Below, in pieces: positions 20,868 to 31,700 of a stretch of DNA of 64,000 nt; the stretch's first letter is position 1; the number at the start of each line of letters is the position of its first letter. Source of the DNA: Elgaria multicarinata webbii. Its lineage: Eukaryota > Chordata > Lepidosauria > Squamata > Anguidae. The notes under the pieces are model-generated. The model was not told the origin of the DNA. It did not search any database and saw nothing but the letters and a program-made list of their open reading frames with translations. The DNA is taken from contig NC_086179.1 of the NCBI RefSeq assembly GCF_023053635.1, positions 2,618,001-2,682,000 on the forward strand, written 5' to 3'. The translations under genes were made by a program, and so were the position numbers.

Positions 20868-21815
20868 GCTCATCTACACCTTCAGCCCTTTCAAGAGGGA
20901 GGAGGAATCATCACGAGGCTTCCCGCTTTCACAATAGTTGTCCATGGGGCACATGGGACCACAATACCTGATGGAACGCCTCTCCCAACATGAACCTCCC
21001 CGTACACTGCGCTCAACATCGAAGGTCCTCCTCCGGGTGCCTACTCCGAGGGAAGCTCGGAGGACAGCAACAAGAGAGAGGGCCTTTTCTGTGGTGCCCC
21101 CCCCCCAATTGTGGAACAATCTCCCTGATGAGGCTCGCCTGGCGCCGACATTGTTATCTTTCCGGCGCCAGGTCAAGACTTTTCTCTTCTCCCAGGCATT
21201 TAGCAATATGAAATTAGCCTGGGTTTGTTTTTGTATGTTTTTGTGGCTTTAAATTATATGTTTTTACAATTTTAAGTTTTTGTAATTTAATGCTTCGCTG
21301 GCGAGTCCTTGCTGCCGCCGCCGCCCACCTCCCCGCCGGCCTCCTGCTGCCGGCGAAAGAGCCACCCAGGTTGGAGAGCTCGGCGGAAGAAGGTGGGGCG
21401 GCGGCTTCTTCCGCCGAGCTCTCCAACCTGGGTGGCTCTTTCGCTGGCAGCAGGAGGCCACCGGCGGCACAGACTCACCAGCGAAGCTGCCGAGCCCTGA
21501 AACTTTTCGTCCCGTCCTCGCAAGGGGCGATGCGGGGCCGCCTCCTCTTCCTCTGCCTCTATCTACACTAGGAGTTTCGGGGCACCCTGGAGGTGCACAC
21601 AAGCGCCTTCAGGGCGCCCCGAAGACTCTGTGTAGATCCGCCCTTTGGGATTGTAGTGAGAGATGGGGAAAAGCCACCACAAAACCAGTCAGCGATATTC
21701 CAGATAAACTGAGCATTCGTCCCGAGATCACCATGGGAGTAGGTGAACATCATGTGGCCCCCTAGGGACGACCTCGATATTATTCCGGAATAAACAGGCT
21801 GGTGTAGATGACCCC
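20868..21815. mobile_element. Composite MITE with nested L2 and palindromic element
   Basis: Outer ends GGGCTCATCTACACC ... GGTGTAGATGACCCC, both flanked by TCTGTG. Inside are an L2 C-terminus and tail (20945-21290, +) and a GC-rich palindrome (about 21290-21478) followed by the 'ggcgccccgaagact' end also found in the 15005 element. Confidence 0.55.
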
Positions 21816-22081
21816 TCTGTGTGGGTAATTTAAGTCACCCTTACTCCAACCATTCCTTCTTTGGATGCTTCCCTGATTTCATTCCCCATTTCAAGATCCC
21901 CCTGAGCATTCTGGTCTGGGGGACAATAGCATGTTCCCAGTGCCAAATGACTTTTGGAACCTGGAATTGTCCCCTGCAGTGATTCTGTGGAGGAGTCTGT
22001 CCCTTTTAAGGTCCCTTCTTGTGGAATTTGTATGCAGAGATGACTGTATCCCTGTTCCACCCTGTTTCCCGTACGCCCACT

Positions 22082-22243
22082 ATTCATAGAATCATAGAAT
22101 AGCAGAGTTGGAAGGGGCCTACAAGGCCATCGAGTCCAACCCCCTGCTCAGTGCAGGAATCCATCCGAAAGCATCCCTGACAGATGGTTGTCTAGTGTGG
22201 GAGAGCCCACAACCTCCCTAGGTAACTGACTCCATTGTCATAC
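22082..22243 (-). repeat. CR1 LINE 3' end
   Basis: Minus orientation, from the octamers to 'acaacctccctaggtaactg'. Confidence 0.9.
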
Positions 22244-22314
22244 TGCTTGTCGTACTTCCCACATGCAGATTTCAGAACATTTCTTTATGTGTTCTGGCAA
22301 AACTCCGCTACATA

Positions 22315-22781
22315 GGCCATGGCTAGACCTACCGGGTCTAGCGCGACGGAGGGAGGAGGATCTCGTGATATGGTTATCGTGAGATCTCCTCCCTCTGTCT
22401 TCACACGGTGTGTGACATCCTAGAGGAAGAGGACGTAGCACCTGCCATTTTGGTTTTGTTTTTTAAAGGAGAAGGAGCACACGAGTGCTCAATTGCAAAA
22501 CGTGAGGGTTGTTGTTGTTGTTTTTAAAAATTCCCCGCTCCCCCCACCCCACCCGGGTCCCAGGTCCTTGTGATTACTCATAAGGAGCCAGGACAACCTG
22601 GACGCCTGGCCACACGTTCCACAGTCTCAGGACCGTCCCTGAGACTAAAAGGGAAGGCTGATATCCCCGGCCAAAGGAGGGATCATCCCTACCTGCTCCT
22701 GGGATCCCCTGTGCATCATGTGAATGCACAGGGACGATCCCGGGGCGATCCCTGGGATATCGCCTCATCTAGCCATGCCCA
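22315..22781. mobile_element. Harbinger-like MITE, long form
   Basis: Ends GGCCATGGCTAGACC ... ATCTAGCCATGCCC with 3-bp flanking repeat ATA. Interior includes 'ggatctcgtgatatggttat' (self-complementary with 'cgtgagatctcc') and 'ggatcccctgtgcatcatgt', shared with 34779 and 47859. Confidence 0.7.
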
Positions 22782-22954
22782 TAGTGTTGAAGACATGGAA
22801 ACCCAGCAGACACTTTCATGCATATTTCATTTGGGTGATTTCTTCAAATTAGAAGAGATGATTTTGTGAAGGCCTAATTTTGGAGAAAACAAATCTTGAG
22901 AAGTAGTGGAGACCTGAAGAACTGGATTATTTGGAGATGATGTGAAATTTCTAT

Positions 22955-23785
22955 CTTCTATGTAGCTTGGGAGTACTCCTAGATCCATCCTTGTCACTGG
23001 AGGCCCAGGGGGACTCTGTGGCATGGAGTACTTGGGGTCAGCTCTGGCAGATCCACCAGCTACGGCCTTTCCTGGACAGGGACAACCTAGCCACAGTAAT
23101 GCATGCACTGGTAATTTCCCGATTAGACTACTGCAATGCACTCTACGTGGGGCTGCCCTTGAAGACGACGCGGAAGTTGCAGCTAGTGCAAAATGCAGCA
23201 GCTAGACTGCTGGTGGGTACATCTTACCGAGGCCACATAACACCGGTCTTAAAGGAACTGCACTGGCTGCCTATACACTTCCGGTTGGAATTCAAGGTGC
23301 TGGTAATGACGTTTAAAGCCCTAAATGGCTTGGGACCTCGATACTTGAGGGAGTGCCTCTCCTTACATAAGCCTGCCCGAGACCTGAGATCTGTTGGAGG
23401 AGCCCTTCTCCGCATCCCATCAACGCTACATATATGCTATGATGGGACAAGGGAGAGGGCCTTCTCTGTGGTGGCACCCCGACTGCGGAATGCCTTCCCC
23501 TTGGAGGCCCAACTGGCGCCAATACTGATTGCATTTCGACGCCAAGTAAAAACATGGCTTTTTAACAAAGCCTTTGATGGTTAAACTCACTGGCACATTG
23601 TTTTAACTGTTTGAACTGCTTTTACTGCTTTTGAATTATATATTGTTTTAACTTGGTTTATGGTTTAATTTGTTTTTAACTGCACATATGTATTGTTTTA
23701 TATACTGTATGCTTTTATCTGTATGCCGCTCTGAAATCTTAATGATATAGGGTGGGATATAAATGTTTTAAATAAAATAAATATC
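22955..23785 (+). repeat. L2-type LINE C-terminus and 3' end
   Basis: A 205-codon open frame from 22967 holds SRLDYCNALYVGLPLKTTRK, HWLPIHF and APRLRNAFP, the L2 reverse transcriptase end. AAATAAAATAAA tail. The longest intact L2 frame in the window, but 5' truncated. It lies just beyond the 3' end of gene B, antisense to it. Confidence 0.9.
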
Positions 23786-23877
23786 CCACTCTCTTATTTA
23801 ACAAAGGGACATTTATTAATTCAGTGCCAAATTTCTACGGAAGGCAAAACCCATAAACGTTTTTAATGCGGAAAAGT

Positions 23878-23883
23878 TTTATT
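23878..23883 (-). terminator. Polyadenylation signal of gene B
   Basis: AATAAA on the minus strand, 56 nt after the gene B stop codon. Confidence 0.65.
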
Positions 23884-23938
23884 CGGGGAGACAGGCCTCT
23901 GGTGTACACATCGTCGGCCAGGAGGAAAAGTGTTCTTG

Positions 23939-26865
23939 CTACAGCACAGACTTGCAGAGGGAAGTGCTTTCCATTTTACAGTCCACATCATTAAATTTCA
24001 AGAAGCCTGAAAGACAGAGATGCACCACATTATTTCTTAGTTCTACCAGGGTCTTCTACCGGGTCTGGATGGGATTGCACTCACCCTGAAGGATCAGGTT
24101 CATAGCTTGGGGGTTCTTTTAGACCCACCATTGTCGCTTGAGGCTCAGGTGACCTCAGTGGCACAGAGTGCCTTTTACAAACTCCGGTTGGTGGCCCAGC
24201 TACGCCCCTATCTGGACAGGGATAACCTGGCTTCAGTTGTCCATGCTCTGGTAACCTCCAAGTTAGATTACTGCAATGCCCTCTACGTAGGGCTGCTTTT
24301 GAAGACGGTTCGGAAGCTGCAGCTCGTGCCAAATGCAGCAGCCAGATTGATTTCAGATCCATTCTAAGGTTCAACCGTATAACACCTGCTCTGGTCCGCT
24401 TGCACTGGCTGCCTGTATGTTTCCGAGCCCAATTCAAGGTGCTGGTTTTGACCTATAAAGCCTTACACGGCTTGGGACCACAATACCTGACGCAACGCCT
24501 CTCCCGATGTGAATATACCTGGTCACTACGCTCAACATCTAAGGTCCTCCTCCGGGTCTCTACTCCGAGAGAGGCTCGGAGTGTGGCAACGAGGGACAGG
24601 GCCTTTTCGATGGTGGCCCCCAGACTATGGAACGATCTCCCTGACGAGGCTCGCCTGGCTCGCTGCTATCTTTCCGGCGCCAGGTTAAGACTTTCCTCTT
24701 TGCTCAGGCATATGGCGGCACATCTTAATCACCCACATGTTCAGTTTTAACGTTTTTTAATTCTTTATGTATGCTTTTTAGAATTTTAAATTTTGTATAC
24801 TCGTTTTTACCTCAATTTTAGAATTTTTGTAAACCACCCAGAGAGCTCTAGCTATGGGGGTGGTATATAAGTGAAATAAAGACAGACAGACAGACAGACA
24901 GACACACTTTCTGATGCCTGTGATCGTCTCTGAGTTAAAATCTGCTCTCTCCACCCAGAGTGGAAATGCGTGGCCTCTCCGGCTATGGTAGGTCTGAGAT
25001 TTTGACACAACCATTTCCCCCCCTTCTAACAAATATCAATAACAAGAAAAATGCATGTTTCTGGTGGTGCAAACCATTGGGGACCAGGGAGGGAGAATCC
25101 AGGGTGGATGACCCACCACTTCCTATGCCCCGTTGGGCACCTGCTGGCAGGGGAGATGGTGGAGATTGGTGTCTTTCCTCATTCTCTTCTTTGTTTCCTT
25201 CCACTCCAGGATACTTTCCCTTCCGTTCCAGGGAGATGCTGGGGGAACAGGAGGACTTTGGAGCTGGTGGGTCCAAAGCCGCCCTTGGTGTGCCCTGATC
25301 ATCCCTGATCCCACCCTCCCCTGAACACCTCATTTTTATTTTTATTTTTTCGCAAGCCCACATTCTCAGTCAGGGCACCCTTGCGTACAAGTGCTCCGGA
25401 ACGTCAGCGCCTGGGCCCAGGTTCTCTGAGCTGCTGCTCACCTTGCGAGACTGATATTTGGACACAGTATTCGTTTCCTTTGTTATTGTTGGGCTCCCCA
25501 GCATTCCAAGGGATGAAGGTCACTGGGTTCGAGTCACTCCATCTCCACCTTCTGGTCTGAGGCACGAAGCATAGAAAAAGGGGAATCAACTTTGGTGGGC
25601 TTACCATGCATGCAATCCTGCCTTTAAACCAGGAGTGAAGAATCTCCGATCCTCGCAGGGTCAAGACCCACCACTTTGGAGTTCCATGTCTCCTTCCTCA
25701 GGCCTTACCGCCTTTCCCCCAAACACCAATCATTTGGCGGTTTTCTGGTCTTCGTGTGTCATTCCCCACCACCACAAATGCCTCTCTCTCCCTCTTCCTC
25801 CAGCCTCCCACCTTGCCCCATGGCCTACTTCCCTTTCACTGACCTAGGCCTTCTCCTCAGTTGGCATTGAGGCACTCTCCTGGTGGGGGGAGACCTGAGT
25901 CTGGGGCTGAGCACTGACCTTCTGTGGGTCCTCCATCCCGATCCAGATGGTTTCCACAGTTGGGAAAGTGTTAAGGATGTATTTGGCCACTACAGTCAGC
26001 TCTGACTCGGAGGTAAATGAAGCAAGATGGCCACCGATGCCACGGCTCTGACAGCTCATCTGAATGAGAAAAGAGGGTTGGAAGGTTTCGTTTGGTTTTC
26101 ATGACAGGCCTGCTCACCTTGCAAATCTATTCTCAGGGAGTGTTGCTTAGCTGCATATGGCTAGCGCGTAATCCATGCAAGAGAGAGCTGCTAACAGATC
26201 AGTGGACCAGGTGTTCCGGAAATGGAAGTTACACCTGTTCTGGACAGGGCTACACTCCCTCCGAAGGACCACGTTCACAGCTTGGGGATGCTCCTTTTGA
26301 CATGGCCTGTGGGGAACAAGGTGGCCGCTGTGGCGAGGAGCGTGTTCGCTCAGCTTCAATTGGCACCCCGGCAGTGTCCCTTTCTGGAGAACGTGGACTC
26401 GCCACGGTTAGACATGTCTGAAGGTACAATCCTGTGTGGGTTTAAATTAGGCTGTGCACGGACTCAGGCCGAAGCCCTGAATACGAGTCGAGGCAGACCG
26501 ATTCGGTTGCCTTGACCCAACTCTGAAGTGGCACCGAGTCACCGCGAGGCACCCAGAGACCAAAGCAGGTCAGCACCGAAGCTTCAGATGCCTTGGGCCC
26601 ATTCAGGATGGTGCTGGGCCGCTCCCCCCGCCCATCTGGGAAAGTCCAATGGACTCCCCTCACCTCCCTCCTGCCTCCCATCCTTCCCTAGGCACCTCCC
26701 ACTGCTGCAGATGGGACTAAACTTGCCCTGTGTCCTCTTTCCTGAGAGCTGAGCTGCGATTTAAACATAAGCACTAGGGTGCTCTCTCTTTTTAATAGCT
26801 CTGTGGCTGCAAACTACAGCAGCCACAAAAGGCCCATTTTGCATAGTCTGCGACCATAGAGCTAT

Positions 26866-26938
<73 letters not shown>

Positions 26939-28692
26939 TGATCTTACCTTTAAATCGTGGGTCAGCTCTCAGGGAAGAGGACACAGCGGAAGGAAAGCCC
27001 CAGTGGTGGCAGAAGGGGACTGGGGAAGGATGAGAGGGAGACAGAGATGAGGTGGGTGAGGAGAGGTGAGTCGGATGAGTCCATTGGACTCACCTGATTA
27101 ACAGCCACCCTTGTGCCAGCTTTCCCATGCAGGGGAAGGTAAGTTGCAGCAGTGGCTCTGGGTTTGGGGGGAGGGAGGGGAGGCGGAGAGGAGGGGAGGA
27201 AATAGGCAGGAAGTTGGGAGTCCAGTGGAGTCCCAGTTGGCCTTGCCCTGGGATTTCCTGGGTTACCTGCCATGCAGCTGACATTAGGAACCCCTCACAG
27301 ACTGAACTGCTTCGAGGGAAGGATCTCACTTTCGAAGCGAGGTGGGTAAGCCCCGAAGCGAGCCTAGTCAAATTGGAGCCATTTTGGAGCCTCGGAAATG
27401 GCCTCCAAAACTAGTCAATAAACTGAGACTGAATCCTGGCAAGACGGAAGCCCTGTGGGTGAGCGGTTCCCGAGTCCGGGAGACAGGCTCATTGCCTGTT
27501 CTGGATGGGGTTGCTCTGCCTCTGAAAGAACAGGTTCGTAGTTTGGGGGTACTCTTAGACCCATTTCTGTTGTTGGAGGCTCAAGTGACCGCAGCGGCTC
27601 GGAGCGTCTTTTACCAGCTTCAGTTGGTTCGCCAGCTACGGCCTCTCCTGGACAGGGACAGCTTGGCCACGGTGGTACAGGCATTGCTAACCTCAAGACT
27701 GGATTACTGCAACACGCTCTATGTGGGGCTGCCCTTGAAGCTGCTCCGGAAGCTGGAGCTAGTGCAGAATGCTGCAGCTCGGCTGTTGTCTGGAGCTGCC
27801 CCTTTCCAGCATGCGAGTTGTAGGCACAACTCCGGGTACCTACTCCAAGAGAGGCTCGGAGTGTGGCAACAAGGGATAGGGCCTTTTCGGTGGTGGCTCC
27901 CTGACGAGGCTCACCTGGCACCAACGCTGCTATCTTTCCGGCGCCAGGTTAAGACTTTCCTCTTTGCCCAGGCATATGGCGGCACATCCTAATCACCCAC
28001 ATGTTAGTTTTTAATCGGTTTTTAATGCATATGTATGTATTGGTGTGTATGTTCTGTGTTTTAGAGTTTTAAACTTTGTATACTTGTTTTTATCTCAATT
28101 TTTAGAATTTCTGTAAACCGCCCAGAGAGCCCTGGCTATGGGAGCGGTATATAAGTGCAATAAATAAATAAAATAAAATAAAATAAAATAAAATAAATAA
28201 ACTTCTCTGCTGAGGGAACTGCACTGGCTGCCTATTCGTTACTGGGCCTGGTTGAAGGTTCTTGTACTGGTGTACAAAGCCCTAAACAACTTGGGACCAG
28301 GACACCTGAGAGAGCTCTGTCTTCTCCCCTACCAACCTGCCCGGTCACTGAGGTCATCCAAGGGCCTGCTCCTGGTGGTTCCACATAGACCCATCATCCG
28401 ATTGGAGTCCACCAGGGGAAGAGCCTTCAGCGTGGTGGCCCCCCTCCTATGGAACTCCCTGCCTCTGGAGGTCAGGCAGGCGCCAACCTTGTACTCCTTT
28501 CGGTGCCTCCTGAAAACATCTTTATTCCAGGAAGCCTTTCTTTAACGTGCAGCCTTGGATTTCTGTTTTTGCTTCTTTTTAAATTTTGTTGTAACTGTTT
28601 TATTCTGTTTTTATTTTCATTCTGTTTTTATTTTCATTTTATCTTGTACACGGCTCCGAAGTTTTTCTATGGGGAGCGGTATATAAATATTC

Positions 28693-28723
<31 letters not shown>

Positions 28724-31700
28724 ATGGGAGGGGGGTGCGCACAGCCCTAGTTTAAGCAAATACATCCTGCAACTCCCCGCATTCTCCATTCATCCATCCT
28801 GGAAGCTGAAACCCTTGTTTCTGTCTCAGCATGCATAGGATGTTTAGTCACTCAACTCCGGACTTAATTACTCTGGGGAGCTTCGGCTATTGGGCGGTAT
28901 AAAAATGTAATAAATAAATAAATAAATGTAGGCGGCCACTGGAGAATATTCAGGAACTGCAGCTGGTGCAAAATGCAACAGCTGGAGCACTTTCATCTGT
29001 CCACTTTTCAGATCATATTACACCAGCCTTCCTCAACCTGGGCAGGATCTACACTATTCATTACACCGTTGTTTAAGTGCATTGTTGAGTCCTCCCTTGC
29101 TACGTTACAAAATGCAACTTGAGCCCAGTCAATCGAAATACCTTTTTTTCTATCGTTTTACCCCGGCACACTCTTCTTTAGAACGTTCTTCATTATGCTC
29201 ATACCGGCTCTGAAGTAAACCTCCTTCCGGTGACTCTGAGCAAGACCTGCCGGGATAAGCTGGCAGGGAGGCAGGGCGACACGTAGGGACGAGGGAAGCC
29301 CTGCAGCGTCTTAAAGGGGCCACGTGCGCCCCGAAAGATAAGCGGTTTTTTAAAAAAATTAAGCCTCTGTCCCCTCTTTCACCGCCCTCCCTCCCCCTCC
29401 CCCTCCCCCTCGTCGCATTGTGCCAGCTCTCCCTCCCCTAGAAAAGCCCTCACTTGTCCTAATCAGGAAGCAAAGACCACGGTCACGAGACATGACTTTG
29501 AAAGACGGCATTGAATACAACGAAAGGTTGGGGCACATTGTTAGTTTTAAAACGATTTTAACAGAAAGTGGAACGGTTTTAAAAGTCAGAAGAAACGTAA
29601 CAACAACAGCATCACGTGACTGCTGACGTCATCTCTGCCAACTTGTTACGTTTCATCTAGACAAGTGTAGATGGGCTCCTGGGGCGCTCCAGATGTGTTG
29701 TACTGCATCTCCCAGAATGCCCCAGCCAGGCATTCTGGGAGATGTAGTCCAACACATCTGGAGCGCCCCAGGTTGAGGAAGGCTGTATTACACAGATCTG
29801 TTTTATTCTACACTGGCTGCCTATTTGTTTCGGGGCCTGATTCAAGGTGCTGGTTTACCTGTATGCCTCTCTGAGATCTTAATGATATAGCGCGGGATAT
29901 AAATGTTTTAAATAAAATAAATAAAATAAAATAAATAAAGACCTAAATAGCTTAAATAGGATATCTGAAGCACCTTAAAAGGGGGTTGGATAAATTCCTG
30001 GAGGAGAAGGCTGTTAATGGCTATTCATCTTAATGGCTATGTGCCCCCTCCAGAATTAGAGGCAGTAAGCCTGTGTGCCCCAGTTGCTGGGGAACATGGG
30101 TGGGAGGGTGCTGTTGCACCATGTCCTGCTAGTTCATCCCTGGCCGATGGCTGGTTGGCCACTGTGTGAACAGAGTGCTGGACGAGATGGTCAGATCCAG
30201 CAGGGTTCTTCTGGCTGGACATCAGGAAAAACTTCTTGACTGTTAGAGCAGTACGACAATGGAATCAGTTACCTAGGGAGGTTGTGGGCTCTCCCACACT
30301 AGAGGCCTTCAAGAGGCAGCTGGAAAGGGATGCTTTAAGGTGGATTCCTGCATTGAGCAGGGGGTTGGACTCGATGGCCTTAGAGGCCCCTTCCAACTCT
30401 ACTATTCTATTATTCTATGATGTCCTTATGACCCCTTGCCTCCCATATGAACTGGTGAGAATCATTCCAACTACACCTGTTGGACATGAGTGACCCCCCT
30501 GCCCCCCCCCCCAAATGAGCGCCCCATGTTGATTCCTCCTGGTTTCCCTGCCAAGGGCCAAGGCCTTCTTCCTACCTCTGCCTCTGCCCATGTCAGCTTC
30601 TCAGGAAATAGTCCAAAGCAACTGTCAGCATACTTTATCCAGTGTCTGGGACAGTTTGCAGCTTTGGCACCTGCACAAACAGGAGGAAGACGACCTCAGT
30701 TCAGCTGTTTCTACACACTCCGAAAGTACCACAGGAGTTGGGTTTATTGAGGAGGCCTCTTCACATGAGGTTACTCGGCGTCTGCACTTAGGACCATTAT
30801 CACATGAGGTTGCTAGGGGTGGGTGCACTTAGGACCAGTTTAGCTAGGGTTGCCTGTCCCCACTGATCAGGGCAACTCTTAAGGACATGGTCCTAGCATG
30901 AGTGGAGCATTTCTTTGCTCTCAGTTTATCAATATGGCTGAGAACTTCGTCTTTTGTCACCACTATTTGCCTCAGTTCCTCAGACTCCCTTCCTGAAAAC
31001 ATCAGTTCAGGCACAGGCATCTGTCCTGTATCCTCTGCAGTGAGCAAAGAATCCATCCAGCTGCTCTGCAATATCTTGGCCTTCCTCCAGCACTAAAACG
31101 GGATGCCATATATTGGCCCACACGTGTCTGCAAAGCTCCTACTCATCTTCTTCCACTCATCCAACCAGCCAGGAACCTCCCTTCGCTTCAGCGCTGCCCG
31201 GTCCGGCCATGGCGCCAAGTTTGTGGGACTTGCAGGTAGCAGCAGAAAGGTCCCCCAGAGAAGCAGCATGGCTCCTGCTGCTGGCGCTACTCCTGTGTCT
31301 GGCTCCTGTGCTTGCTAGGATGGGCGAGGAAGAGGGGCGAGGGAGAAACGAAAGTTGGCGAGAAAAGAGGGCCTGCCACCACGACCATTTTACTGCTCAA
31401 AGACCTACGTGTCTTTTGGCAGCCGCCGCTCCGGGGTTGAACGTGGTTGGGGCGAGTTGTGTATGTAACACTGGCCCTCCTGTGTGTGTGAATGGGGGGC
31501 TGGGTGGAGCTCCCTCCTCAATAGAAAGATTTGGGGGTGGGGTGGGAGAATGACGCCCACACGATGAAGCACGGGAGAAGCGCTTCAGGGCTTCTTCATA
31601 CGAGCAAAAGAAAGCACGCCAGTGCGGGCCACTCACGGAAGTTTGCGCGTCCTTTTGATGATGTCGGCATCAGCCAGGATGCCTCCCGCACTTACCCACC

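Larger units (their letters stand above)
26448..28749. mobile_element. hAT-like element with nested L2s (intron 2 of gene B)
   Basis: Ends TAGGCTGTGCACGGACTC and GGGTGCGCACAGCCCTA, the same family as 15667. Flanks GTTTAAAT / GTTTAAGC (6 of 8 bases agree). The interior includes a (GA)n run at 26871-26934, an inverted 'cctgtgtcctctttcctgag' pair (about 26728 and 26970), and two L2 LINE insertions. Confidence 0.65.
28866..29945 (+). repeat. L2-type LINE fragments, interrupted by two nested DNA elements
   Basis: 28866-28930 is an L2 tail. 28930-29023 and 29794-29945 are the two halves of another L2 (ctgcagctggtgcaaaatgc; ggctgcctatttgtttcgg) split by the hAT-like foldback. Confidence 0.75.

Noticed and set aside
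22967-23584. 205-codon open frame as a host gene
   Set aside because: It is the C-terminal part of an L2-type LINE reverse transcriptase and ends in a LINE tail.
31113-31553. Secreted or membrane protein starting MAPSLWDLQ
   Set aside because: It has a leucine-rich segment but no domain, no downstream exon and no donor I trust. Kept only as a low-confidence note.
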